The notes beneath the pieces are model-generated. The model saw only the letters and a list, made by a program, of their open reading frames with translations. It was not told the origin of the DNA and did not search any database. Positions 45,006-56,155 of a stretch of DNA of 64,000 bases are shown in pieces (position 1 is the stretch's first letter; the number at the start of each line of letters is the position of its first letter). The position numbers were made by a program, and so were the translations under genes. Source of the stretch: Beta vulgaris subsp. vulgaris (lineage: Eukaryota > Streptophyta > Magnoliopsida > Caryophyllales > Amaranthaceae); NCBI RefSeq assembly GCF_026745355.1, contig NC_079210.1, forward strand, positions 5,417,345 through 5,481,344, given 5' to 3'.

Positions 45006-45958
45006 TATATTCTAATTCAAACAATATAAATATTTTTTTTTTCCTTACAATTCACACATATTACTATCATCAAGATAAAAATGAAACTTCCTTCCGAAAT
45101 TGTCAAATCCATAACTTTGATTCCGATTCTAAAAGAAGATAGTAATTATTGCTAAACAGGATTCAAATTGATACAGAATTTTACCGGAAAATAAAAAAAA
45201 ACTCGATCAATCGAACGACATTTTAATACACATATCTAAAGCCTCACCAATCAGGCAATCACAATGATCTAATTTCTAAGCTAACTAAAAATTGAGCAAC
45301 AACAAGGAAAACGCAGACTTCACGGCGATAGCATGCCACCAGTAATTGCACACCTCGCGGCGGCGCGCCGAACATCAATGTTGGAGGCAGACGAAACCGC
45401 AAGAGAGAGGAAATGGGATACGGAACAACCAGCAACAGCAGCACCGACAAGGCTCCGGTTATAGGGAAATCGACGAGCGACGAGCGAAGATCGACACCAC
45501 AGAACCGCGTAAAACACTAGCCACCAACACTTCTACCACCACCACCACCACAGAACCGCCCTCACCACCATGAACCCGACCACCATAGACACCGCCGACA
45601 CCGCCTTAACCTAACAAAACAAACCACCAAAACTCAAATTCGAACAGCAAAGCCCTAATTCGAGGAGAGAGAAAAACGTTTCTTAATACTTTGAAGAAAT
45701 ATTTGATGAAGATGATAATGAAAGGAGATAGAAGGATGGTGGTGCTAACCCACTAATTCGAACCCATATCTGGAATTTTGGGGGTGCTTAAGTAAGGTGG
45801 TGTGGTGGTTGTCAAAGTGGGTGGTGGTGGAGAATGGAGCGAAAGAGATGGTCAGATGAGACAGGATTTGATAGCCTAAACAGTCTTAGACGAACACCAG
45901 ATTTCCCATTTGCTACTTTCTAGAAAATAATGGAATTATAGAAATGATGATAGTATAC
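45006..45958. other. Unassigned, partly GC-rich interior of the CACTA element
   Basis: From 45300 to 45620 the minus strand is rich in GGTGGT/GGCGG steps and resembles a plant 5' leader with low-complexity codons. No recognisable protein was found. This could be the first exon of a further captured gene but cannot be shown. Confidence 0.4.
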
Positions 45959-46237
45959 CTTACAGCCACTTGTTTTAGTAAAGAAGGCAGGAAACTCATT
46001 AGTCCTATATCTAGTAATACACACCCCCTAAGTTTCCTGTGCCAAACAAATGGGATAAAGTGAAGACCTTGAACTAATATAAGTTATGAAGGCAAGATAG
46101 AATTTTGGATCTTTCATAGGTTTATAGTATCAAATATTCGAGGGTTCTAGGTATGTCAAGAATTGATTTAGCACCAGCACAAACCACTGCTACTGGAGTC
46201 TTCCCCAGCTCAGTAAGGTCAGATGACACATCCATTG
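45959..46237 (-). pseudogene. Two exons of a host pseudouridine-5'-phosphate glycosidase gene captured by the CACTA element
   Basis: Exon A (46237-46131) follows the acceptor TACTTTTTGCAG and reads [10 protein letters not shown]..., with [20 protein letters not shown] and IPRTLEYL. Exon B (46036-45959) follows TTTGGCACAG, reads ET*GVC and TNEFPAFFTKTSGCK, and ends at a donor AAG/GTATAC. These are consecutive blocks of the PsuG/indigoidine synthase A family, which splits pseudouridine 5'-phosphate into uracil and ribose 5-phosphate. The lysine in AGAKSILD is, as I recall, the catalytic one. In Arabidopsis the enzyme (PUMY) works with pseudouridine kinase in peroxisomes. The intron between the exons is 94 bp, and its donor GT has become AT. 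A stop replaces glutamine in ETQGV. The rest of the gene is absent. Retained introns mean DNA-level capture, not retroposition. Confidence 0.85.
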
Positions 46238-46732
46238 CTGCAAAAAGTACTAAAACCAAGAAGAATGTATAAGGGATAAGGTTAGAAAATTTACCCACTA
46301 ATAGAGACTCCTCAAAGTTCAATGATAAAAGCATGATTCTCTTTGATTTGATCTGCCACATAACCCAGTAATTAGTCCATAGATAAACAAAGACCAAGAA
46401 AGAAGATAAATCATGTCTTCTTTACACCTCATATGATTTCAAAAGTTATAGATTATAACCAACTGAATACAATCACTACAAAAGGTGCAATCAGCTACTA
46501 CATGTGTCTATGATAAAGTGTTAATCTTGGAAATTTTTCTGAAAGCGTGCAAATCTTCTGCCCTAAATTGAATAATTTGTTGGCTTTATAAGCATAGTAC
46601 TCCAATATGAAGAAGTAATATATAGAAGAAATGCTAATGAGGAAACAACCGCCTCATTCAGAAAAATTGGCAAGGCAAAAATTGCTAAAGACAAATTTTG
46701 CATCAACACTCTACATCATGAAACTCACCAAA
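46238..46732. other. Interval between the two captured exon groups
   Basis: Mostly intron-like AT-rich sequence. On the minus strand 46390-46290 there is an open stretch ending at a possible donor TGG/GTAAAT, without recognisable homology. CACTACAAAAGG at 46473 looks like a CACTA end but has no partner. Confidence 0.4.
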
Positions 46733-47362
46733 CTACTGCTTAACTTCAGGGCTATTCAAATCGAAATTTTTTAGATTTTCCACCATATTGTTGTCCCATT
46801 CTGGACTTCCCCACATATTGTCCTTGGAAAAAAGAAAAACTTAATAATTAGCATCGATATTTCAGTTCAAATAAAATAAAAGCTCTCGTGAGGCAATAGG
46901 TATGGAGACACTGGTAAAAAAAAAACCATAGCTACACAAGAGACAAACTGATCAGGCATAATTGCACAGTAAAAATCAGGTCGCAGTTGCTATTCTAGTT
47001 ATGATATCATTCGAGGGTGAATACAGAAATGTTATCTTCTCAAATTGTCTTCCAGCTAAGGGGTCAATTTAATCAGCACCTAGTGAATATACATGACTAA
47101 TGTATCATCATATAAGAAAATACTAACCTTTAAAAGAAACTGATTGAGGGCAACAAATTCTGCAATTACATCAATTTGTTCATATCAGAATAGTATAATA
47201 TAGTTATAACCCTTCATGATCATCATCAAAGTATACAAAATTTTGTAACTTTATGCATATACAAGCAGAATTTCGATCCATACTAAAGAGTTATTTACCT
47301 TCAAAGTTTCCTTGCTTTTGCACGAAAGATTGCTTACTCGTATCAAATCAGTTATTATATTC
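46733..47362 (-). pseudogene. Three small spliced exons of an unidentified protein (captured gene piece)
   Basis: Exon 1 (47362-47299) lies between TTGTTGCTCTAG and donor AAG/GTAAAT. Exon 2 (47159-47128) lies between GTAATTGCAG and donor AAAG/GTTAGT. Exon 3 (46822-46733) lies after the strong acceptor TTTTTCTTTTTTCCAAG. Joined, they keep one frame over 62 codons to a TAG at 46733-46735. It includes QGNFEEFVALNQFLLKDNMW and ends FDLNSPEVKQ; only one early stop (codon 5) interrupts it. Intact splice sites with a consistent frame argue for a real C-terminal gene end. The protein is not recognised. It could be an accessory protein of the CACTA element itself or a second captured host gene. Confidence 0.5.
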
Positions 47363-48728
47363 CTAGAGCAACAACAACAACAAAATCAACATTTATAACA
47401 ATTCTAAATTACATAATCTGATATATAAACGCCCATAACAACTGAAATTGCAATTTATTTTCCAATCCTCATGAAATTGATAAACCCTAATCTATAAAGT
47501 AAAACAAGAAATCAAGCAAATTGAGTAGATTAAGACGTACCTAGTCACGAGTCACGACTCTTGGAAGTTGTAAGTCCTCCCTCGTCCACCAAGGCACCAA
47601 TTCTGACACCAGGAGTCCACGAAGCCGCCGCCGCCGGTGAGGCCGTATGACGGGAGGGAGAAGTGAAGGTATGAGATTTTATGAGAGAGAAAGGGAGAAG
47701 GTCTATGAGGTGCTGAGGTGAGAGAAAAGAAAGTTGAGAGAGTGAAAACTGAAAAAAATCGTGCGTGATATTGTTTGAAATTATTTATTTATTTTTTATT
47801 GTTGGAGCGTGTTAGTAGGTAAATCCGCCACGAACATGAAAATATATTAAATTTAAAATTTAAAATATTTCAAGGAAACCGGTTTTACTTAGAAATAGTC
47901 TTCTATCTCACAACAAGAAGAATATATACATACATCATAAGATTATATTGAAAGAAAAATTGATCTAAAAAATTAAAATATTTCAAAGAAACCGGTTTTA
48001 CATAGAAGTAGTCTCCTATTTCACAATAGCTTTTTCAATAAGTGAAATAGTTAAACTTAAGAGACTGGTTTTGGATAATCAATGGTTTTATATATCTAAG
48101 AAATGGGTGAGTAATCTCAACCAGTCTCTTATGGATGGTCTCTTTGGCCCTTTTTGTAGTAGTGTTATTTCGAATCATAATGCTTACCATAATCGAGTCA
48201 TTAAAATTTTATATAAATCAGTAATTGATCGTATACTGTTAGTTAATATATAATACTTGTTATTGTTATCGTTAGTTATACTATTTTAGCATATGAAGAG
48301 TCGATGCTCATTAATAATCATTCACGTATTAGCTAGAATGGTTCCAATATTATTATATCGTACTGTCGCTATACTAAAATTTATAATCAATAGAATATTA
48401 GATTGGTTTTACAATTATTTTGATATCAATTTTATATATTAAAATGATTCAACATATTAGTATTTATAATTGTTATTGTTATTGTTAGTATTCCTGTTCT
48501 TATTTGTATTACTATTGCTACTATTACTGTTATTATTTGTATTTTTACCTATTATCGTTGTCGCTTTATGTTTATTAGTATTATTATTCTCATTACCATC
48601 ATAGCTATTTACAAACTTACATATCAATCATAATGCTTATAATAATAAATCATTTATATAAAAGTTTGGAATTGATCGTCTACTCGTTATTATTGTAGCT
48701 GGTTATATATATAATATTAAAACATATG
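47363..48728. other. CACTA interior with possible leader exon and short duplicated blocks
   Basis: On the minus strand 47700-47543 is GC-rich and ends at a perfect donor CTAG/GTACGT, so it may be the leader exon of the unidentified captured gene. It contains the stretch TPGVRIGALVDEGGLTTS before a stop. Farther right, two blocks are each repeated once: AAACCGGTTTTACTTAGAA-like text (47877 and 47990) and the ATCATAATGCTTA...ATATGAAGAGTC block (48175-48303 and 48628-48728). Nothing else recognised. Confidence 0.45.
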
Positions 48729-51700
48729 AAGAGTCATTCTACTTTACGACCAGATATGCTAATTGGTCGTAAATAGAAGAAATTATCTACGACGAGATGA
48801 ATTCTGGTCGTAAATGCTTATTATTTACAACAAGATTCATTTCTTGTCGTAAATAACGAGCATTTACGACCAGTTTTATTAAACTGGTCGTAAATATAAG
48901 AATATTTTGCGACGAGATAGAAATCTGGTTGTAAATCTCAAGATCTAAAATTTTGGCCAAAATTAGAGCGGGATTCATTCCCGGTTAACATTTGTTGAAA
49001 TTTAAACCTTATATTGTAACCCACCCACCTCATCACCGACACATACACTCATCTCTCTCCTCACGTTCCATAATATACGTCCATACACCCCCTCTCTTTC
49101 TCTCTCCTCTCTTCTTGTTCATCTTCAATTCCTCTCTCATCAATCTCGTTTTTCTCTTCAAATTTTGCAGCAAATTTGAAGATGTTGCAAATTTCATTGA
49201 AGAGGTTCGTATTTTTTATTTTGTCTAATTTGCACAGATTTAGATTATTTAAGGGTTTATTTTCGAAATAGGGTGCGAAATTTATGGGTTTTTCGCTTGA
49301 TTTTTTGAAATTTGAGGGTTTCAATTTTTTGGGGTTTGGTTTTTTTCGTCTGATTTTTTGTAAATGAAGAATTTTTTTCCTTTTTTGGGCCTTTCTGTTC
49401 TTGATTTAGGGTTTGATGTGGGGTTGAGGGGTGGGTTGGGGGAGTTGAGGGGGGTTTGAAGGGGGATAAGTCGGGGTCGGTTCGAAGAGGGGTTGGGGTG
49501 GTTGGGGGGGGGGCTCGAGGGGTTGAGGGGTGGGGGGTTTGAATTGAAGTTAGGGTTTGGTTTGTTTTTAGGTGGCGGCGGTTAGGGTTTCGGGGTTAAG
49601 TGGTTGGGGTTGGTGATGGGCTCACTACTAGAAAATGAAGGTTTGTATAGTTGAGTTTCTAGAAAATAGTTGAGTGAGTTCCTAATTAGAATGTAATCGT
49701 ATTCTGGTGATCCTGCCTCATCTTTGATTAATTTTCTTTTGATTAATTGGGTATTTAAGCCATCAAAAATCCTAATTTCTTTCTTCTTCGATCAAATTTG
49801 TTGCTTAAACCTTTCAGAGAGCGAGAAGAGAGAGATAGAGGGATATTGCTCGTCAGAAATGGGTCAGTTCTTCATCACTTTTCCTTCATTTCCATCCAAC
49901 TTTGGTCTGATCATTTAAATCATGAAGGTTTGCATGATTGGTATTTATTTTTTAAGATTTTTATCTGCAGCAGTTTCAGGGCTCTTCCTATTCAATCTGA
50001 TGAGCATCTTAAGATCTACCTAATGAAGCTTTGTGCATACAAATGATGTTCTTGCAAAGTCTAAATTCTGGTAAACTCTTAAATCATTTTGAAAATAATG
50101 TTTTCGAATTATGGGTTTTTAAGGAATGTAGTGGGTAGATTTTCAAATTTATCTGAGTAACTGGGAGATGTGATTATGAGAATCTGGGGTGGATGATTAG
50201 TCCTTAAGGGTTAGTTAAGTTTACTTTGATAGGAAGATTGAAATTCTACACTGTGAAGAAAAATGCTTGCAGATTTGCATTATTGCTCTTTTGTGTAGCT
50301 ATTGCTAGTGTAATGGTGTTGCTGGTGATTCTTATTTCATTTTTATGTGTTTTTTTCTTCTGAATTTCTCTAATAACGACCCTTGATAAATCTCTAATAA
50401 ATCAGATCAGATCATTTGAGTTTTGTTGATATATTCTTCAATGTAATATGTAATGATGATGTTGTACTAAGGTTTCTAAATATATGTTTCAGATATCTCT
50501 AAACTATTACCCACACTTATAAGATCAAAATTAGACCATTTTCTTTTGTCAATTAAGGCACTCTCCTACAGTAGATGTAGCAATTAATTTAATGAAGTTT
50601 GTAATAAAGGCTACTGGTGAGCACGAGTCTTTGGTCACTTTTGCCATTGGCTGATGTGTTTGACTTCTGTAGTCTAACAAAGGCATAAGTGACAGACCTG
50701 CAATGATTTTTAATGAGCAAGGATGAACATATGATGCATGCCAAATGACTCCATGTGCCTGAATTTGACTCAGTGTTTGGGGCTGATTATTATCATTGTT
50801 GTCGAATCGCTTGCAAGTTGTGACTTTGTTCTGTATTAATATTATGAATCGAGCTATTGTTGTCTATTTTTTGGCTCAAAGCTTATTGATTTTCTGTTAC
50901 CAGGAGTATTTTCTGGGCGGTGGTGGCGGCGGTGGGAAGCTGTGGTCTTCATTCTTTTTTGTTTCTCGTTTTTTTTTTCTATTTTTTCATGCCATTTTTG
51001 TTTTTCCTTTTTTTCGTTTTAAATTTTGATTTTAAATTTAGGCCCTTTTCTGATTTTTTTTGGCGTTGCAGGTGTAAATAAAGGCGGCGGTGGTAGGGAA
51101 GACTGGCGGCGGTGGTGGTCAGGCTGGGACCAACACGGAGTGGGTATAGGTTGTTCAATTTCTGGGTTCAAATTCCAGGAATTACAAGACTAGAATTTTT
51201 GGCATTTATTGATTTATTTGTAAAATTTATTTTGATTGAATTGTATTTTTTAGTTTAAAGTTGTAGAAACTACTTTTAAGTTGTATTTGTTTTAAGTTGT
51301 ATGAGATAATAAAAATTAGGAAAAATTGTCAAGAATAAGTCAACCTTTGCGTTGACCGCTTTTGACAATTCAACCTTCATTTATTCCAGTAGCAAGTAAA
51401 GCTTGTACATGAATTAGCTTTTAACGAGTTTTTTTACTTATGACCTGAACAACCCCTACGATTTTGTTCAGTTTTAAGTTTCTCACATAACTTTTATAAA
51501 ATTCAAGCAGTGAAAATATGTACTAGAGAACAATTTAATGAGTTCTAGAATACACACCTGTTAAAACTGAACAAAATTGTAGGGGTTGTTCAGGTCATAA
51601 GTAAAAAAACTTGTTAAAAGCTAATTCATGTACAAGCTTTACTTGCTACTGGAATAAATGAAGGTTGACTTGTTAAAAGCGGTCAACGCAAAGGTTGACT

Positions 51701-52098
51701 TATTCTTGACAATTTTTCCTAAAAATTATTAATAAAAATATAGTTTGTTAATTTATTATTATTTATTTTTTTAATGACAATGTAGTTTATTAACATTAGA
51801 TTGTAAAAAAAAGAAATTAGCAATTATGTTTAGTTGTTCATTTCTTTTTTTTTTTAATTTTTTTAATCACATTTGTGACCAGATTTATGATCGTAGATGA
51901 CTAGCAATTGCGACCGGATCCAAATCTGGTCGCAAAAGGTTTTTACGACTAGTTTTTTCAAATATTATTTGCGACGAAGCCTTTTACGACCACTCGCGAC
52001 CACATGCGTTTCTGGCCGTAAAAGGTTTTTTTACGACCAAATTTCAGCTTTTTGCGACCAGAAATTTGGTCGTAAATAGCAGTTTTTCTTGTAGTATA
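48729..52098. mobile_element. Second CACTA-like element nested in the first (left end degraded)
   Basis: Subterminal ACGACC / GGTCGTAAA repeats lie at 48735-48935 and, inverted, at 51875-52082. The right end reads GCAGTTTTTCTTGTAGTA at about 52080-52098, which is a CACTA end with the last base changed. The left end TCTACTTTACGACC appears to have lost most of the terminal CACTACAAGAAAAAC. The interior has plant-gene-like features (CT-rich leader at 49030-49200, GGCGG blocks at 50920 and 51080) but no recognised protein. Confidence 0.65.
51319..51719. mobile_element. Mutator-like MITE with long inverted repeats
   Basis: 401 bp with inverted ends GGAAAAATTGTCAAGAATAA of roughly 150-170 bp, and a perfect 9-bp duplication TAAAAATTA (51310-51318 and 51720-51728). 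Nine bases and GGAAAA ends indicate Mutator-like. No coding. Confidence 0.93.
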
Positions 52099-52100
52099 GT

Positions 52101-52445
52101 GATTAGGGGCAACCTATAATTAGCGACTGACTGATGGTCGCCTCTAAATGTAAGTGGCTTTAGCAACACTTCAAGTTTTGTGCCTAAAAAAGGTGGCATT
52201 AGGGGCAACCAACAATTAGCGACAAGCATATGGTTGCCTCTAAACATAAGTGTCTTTAGCAACACCATAACTTCTCTGTCTCTAAAAGGTGGCATTAGGG
52301 GCAACCAACAATTAGCGACAAGCATATGATTGCCTCTAAACATAAGTGTCTTTAGCAACACCATATCTTGTCTGTCTCTAAAAGGTGGCATTAGGGGCAA
52401 CCTATAATTAGCGACGGACTAATTAGAGGCAGCAAGAAAATTGCT
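52101..52445. repeat. Right subterminal 96-bp tandem repeats of the first CACTA element
   Basis: Units start ATTAGGGGCAACC near 52101, 52197, 52293 and 52389; spacing is 96 bp. Each has TTGCCTCTAAA and TGTCTTTAGCAACACC. Because 96 is a multiple of three, an open reading frame appears on the minus strand; it is not a gene. Confidence 0.9.
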
Positions 52446-53643
52446 TCTAAACACCATTAGAGGCTACAAATATATATTTAGATGCAATTTTGGCTTGCCT
52501 CTATATGTAGTTTTTTTTGTAGTGTTAGCTTGAATCTTGTACTTCTCAAAACCATTCTCCAACAATCACCTCAATAAAACAATAACAACAATTATCATTC
52601 ATTCTTATTACCCAAACTTTCTAAACTATTCTATAAACTAATACAACCCTTATATGCAAATCACTCTACTAATTTAACTCACATCATCCATATTACATTC
52701 TACCTCTAATTGACCGAAAGACTAACCCATAGAGAACATGATCAACAACATAATTTATAAAATCAGATTTTGTAAACTTACTCAAGAAGGACCAATTTAT
52801 ATTATAACTCTCAATTGCTAAATAAAAGCTAAAGATTCAATCTTTAATAACAACAACCCAAGTAATACCAATTTAAATCTCATAATCTGATTTTTCCAAC
52901 TCAATAACAAATTCAACTATACTTATAAAAAAAATCAGAACCATTATTAACATATAAATTAGATTGAACTTGATGAAATAAGATTCACAATTTAACCCAA
53001 AATTATACCTTGTTAAAGAGATAAGAATTTGAAGAACTCAACAACCATAACAACATACAGCACCGATGGTGGTAGCTCGCCGGCGAAGAGCATCGAAAAC
53101 CGTAGCAGCGATGGTGCCGGAATTCCGGTCGAACACCGACGACATTAGCAAATAACAGAGAAGAGAGAAAATTTCAAAGGAAACAGAAAACCCACAACCG
53201 AGCAGCACAATTAAACAATAGAATAGAGGAGAGAGAAAATCCGGCAACACCATTGAAGAACCAAGCGCAAGAACGGCGGCAGAAGGGAAGCGGTGGTCGG
53301 AATGGCGTGAGAGAACACATGGAGGACGCCGAGTGTGAGAAAGAATTGGGGTTTCCTTTATCTTTGTTAAAAGTTTATGAAGTTTGGACAACAAATTGAT
53401 ATTGTGGCATCCCCACCATATGCCACGAAACACAAGAAAGGACATGGGTTATTTTTATTATCTATTTTGTATTCTAAAATATGGTTTAGATTACTAAAAG
53501 AAAATCAAAACATTTTAATTCCTAATTTCTCGAAAACAAGATTCATATATAGTAATATAATAATATAATTCTCCAAATAGCCTAGTTTCATAAATAAATA
53601 ATTAAACTTACCTTAAACAAGTTTAAAAATACCGGCTATTACA

Positions 53644-54031
53644 ATCTACCACCCTTAAAATAAATTTCGTCCTCGAAATTTAAAAATATAAAACTTTAAA
53701 TCATTTCAAAACGAATACATAACATAAAATATTTAACAAAATTTAGCTCCGAACTCATAACGAACTACAATATTTTCTAACTATCTGCTATCTCAAGCAA
53801 TATAATTTGATCTTTCTCTTATAGCCACTCAAATCAAAAACCTCGATAGAACTTTTCACTTTTTTCAAATTTCACAACACTGAACCTTCAATTTCTCAAT
53901 TCCAATTCCTTAATTTTCAACTAACTAATAACCCAAATCAATTTCAACTAATCTCCAATATCTTTCTTAAACTCATATGCCATGATATGAAGATCACGAC
54001 AATTCTAAAACAACCATGCTCTGATACTATC
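53644..54031 (-). other. 388-bp interior of the non-autonomous LTR element (polypurine tract and primer-binding site)
   Basis: Minus strand: the primer-binding site-like TAGTATCAGAGC (54018-54029, one base off TGGTATCAGAGC) is next to the 5' LTR. The polypurine tract TTTTAAGGGTGGTAGAT (53644-53660) is next to the 3' LTR. Between them there is only AT-rich sequence. Confidence 0.85.
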
Positions 54032-56150
54032 TGTAACAGCCCGCACTTCCGAGCTCCTAGCTAATCATACTTAAGATTCATAAAACTCAATTAACACTTC
54101 ATAACCTCAAATTTACATTATCTTGCAGCGGAATAAAACCTTCAATACACGACTTCCGGACCTGTGGGTTATGGACCCGCAACATAATAACTTCATAACC
54201 AATAACAGATTACAATTTACTTTATTCCCAAAATAAGATAATACTTAAACACCAAATGAGGACCCAATATTTAATAACTTATATTATATATCTAACTTCG
54301 AATCACTAATATATTTACAATTCAATAATCAACTATTTACTTTCGATCCACTACGAGCTCCCAATACAAACCTGTAACTTACAAAAGGAAATACAAGACA
54401 AAAATAAAACTAAAATGAGCGAAAAACTCAGTAACTTTACTTCAGCCCGTCAAAACGGTTTTGGTTCGTAAACATTTTTCATATCAGAAACAAACTTGGT
54501 AATTGTTCGGAAATAAATCCATCTTTTACATACATCGCTGGCATAGCTTAGTCACATTACATAAATCGCTGGCAAGTACAGGTTTATAACATAACTTAAC
54601 ATAATATTCGACCTCATCTGGTCTTAACTCATATACGAATCATTTTACTCCACCTGTACCTTGCCCACTATTCATCTCAGTTCATAAACTAATCCAGCTA
54701 AAACCATTTCGAAAACGTTTTCCCATTATCATACTCAAATCACATTTCTAGAATACTTTATAGTTTCCGAACAATTCCAATAACATAATAAAAGTATTAT
54801 TCTTTCATAACCATCAAATATCAATTCATAATTAACTTATAAATATGCATCTATAACCAGGGCCATGACTATAAACAATATATAAATTCTAAAATTCAAT
54901 ACAACGCATACACGGGCATTTAAATAAATTTTACTGAACATAAAGGTTACCTCAACGATGATCACTTCAAGATAAGCCAAAAATAATTATATGCAACATC
55001 CAAGAATCATAACATTGACCTTCATTTTAGCTTGAATCATATACTTCTCAAAAGCATTCTCCAACAATCACCTCAATACAACAATAACAACAATTATCAT
55101 TCATTCTTATTACCCAAACTCTCGAAACTCTTCTATAAACTAATACAACCCTTATATGCAAATCACTCTACTAATTTAACTCACATCATCCATATTACAT
55201 TCTACCTCTAATTGACCGAAAGACTAACTCATAGAGAACATGATCAACAACATAATTTATAAAATCAGATTTTGTAAACTTACTCAAAAAGGACCAATTT
55301 ATATTATAACTCTCAATTGCTTAAATAAAAGTTAAAGATTCAATCTTTAATAACAACAACCCAAGTAATACCAATTTAAATCTCATAATCTGATTTTTCC
55401 AACTCAATAACAAATTCAACTATACTTATAAAAAAATCAGAACCATTATTAACATATAAATTAGATTGAACTTGATGAAATAAGATTCACAATTTAACCC
55501 AAAATTATACCTTGTTAAAGAGATAAGAATTTGAGGAACTCAACAACCATAACAACGTACATCACCGATGGTGGCAGCTCGCTGGCGAAGAGCATTGAAA
55601 ACCGTAGCAGCGACGATGCCGGAATTCCGGTCGAACACCGACGACAGCAGCAAATAACAGAGGAGAGAGAAAATTTCAGAGGAAAGAGAAAACCCACAAC
55701 CGAGCAGCACAATTCAACAATAGAATAGAGGAGAGAGAAAATCTGGCAACACCATTGAAGAACCAAGCGCAAGAACGGCGGCAGAAGGGAAGCGGTGTCG
55801 GACGCGTGAGAGAACACAGGGAGGACGCCGAGTGTGAGAAAGAATTGGGGGTTTGCGGTTTCCTTTATCTTTGTTAAAAGTTAATGAATTTTGGACAACA
55901 AATTTATATTGTGGCATCCCCACCATATGCCACAAAACACAAGAAAGGACATGGGTTATTTTTATTATCTATTTTCTATTCTAAAATATGGTTTAGATTA
56001 CCAAAAGAAAATCAAAACATTTTAATTCCTAATGTCTCGAAAACAAGATTCATATATAGTAATATAATTATATAATTCTCCAAATAGCCTAGTTTCATAA
56101 ATAAATAATAAAACTTACCTTAAACAAGTTTTAAAATACCAGCTATTACA
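54032..56150 (-). repeat. 5' LTR of the non-autonomous element (uninterrupted)
   Basis: 2119 bp; on the plus strand starts TGTAACAGCCCGCACTTCCG and ends CAGCTATTACA. It is the reference for the split copy and for the solo LTR at 35919-38566. Open frames on the minus strand at 55515-55935 are low-complexity and shared with the sister LTR in different lengths. Confidence 0.92.
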
Positions 56151-56155
56151 CTTTA

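Larger units (their letters stand above)
42990..52524. mobile_element. Non-autonomous CACTA (En/Spm) transposon carrying host gene pieces
   Basis: Ends CACTACGAAAAAAATTGG and TTTTTTTTGTAGTG; a perfect 3-bp duplication TTA (42987-42989 and 52525-52527) in the LTR confirms the boundaries. Both ends have subterminal repeats: 40-bp units with GTTGTCTCTAAAG on the left, and 96-bp units with ATTAGGGGCAACC and TTGCCTCTAAA on the right. No transposase (TNP2-like) coding was recognised in the 9.5 kb. Inside are a tandem duplication, a Stowaway MITE, exons of a pseudouridine-5'-phosphate glycosidase gene, unidentified exons, a second CACTA-like element and a Mutator-like MITE. Confidence 0.92.
41991..53643 (-). 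repeat. 3' LTR of the non-autonomous element, split by a CACTA transposon
   Basis: The LTR parts are 41991-42989 and 52528-53643. They join exactly across the CACTA insertion when compared with the other LTR. Substitutions against 54032-56150 are scattered at roughly two per hundred bases by eye. The open frames around 53038-53445 are an LTR feature without coding evidence. Confidence 0.9.
41991..56150 (-). mobile_element. Non-autonomous LTR retrotransposon (LARD/TRIM-like) with 2.1-kb LTRs and a 388-bp interior
   Basis: On the minus strand: 5' LTR 54032-56150, interior 53644-54031 and 3' LTR 41991-53643 (split by a CACTA element). The interior keeps only a primer-binding site-like TAGTATCAGAGC (54018-54029) and a polypurine tract ending AAGGGTGGTAGAT with the AATTTCGAGGACGAAATTT context known from chromovirus-type Ty3/gypsy elements. 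There is no gag or pol. LTR ends are TGTAATAGC and GGCTGTTACA-like. The flanks CTTGA (41986-41990) and CTTTA (56151-56155) are a duplication with one mismatch. Mobilisation would need proteins from a relative. Confidence 0.85.

Noticed and set aside
46473..46484. CACTACAAAAGG as a further CACTA end
   Set aside because: No matching opposite end or subterminal repeats nearby.
49623..49640. CACTACTAGAAAATGAAG as a CACTA or Helitron-like end
   Set aside because: No partner end or duplication could be located; left unassigned within the nested CACTA element.
52044..52400. 118-codon open frame on the minus strand
   Set aside because: Produced by the 96-bp (32-codon) subterminal repeats of the CACTA element.
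53038..53445. Cysteine- and leucine-rich open frame in the 2.1-kb LTR
   Set aside because: The sister LTR breaks it differently, and no domain is recognisable.
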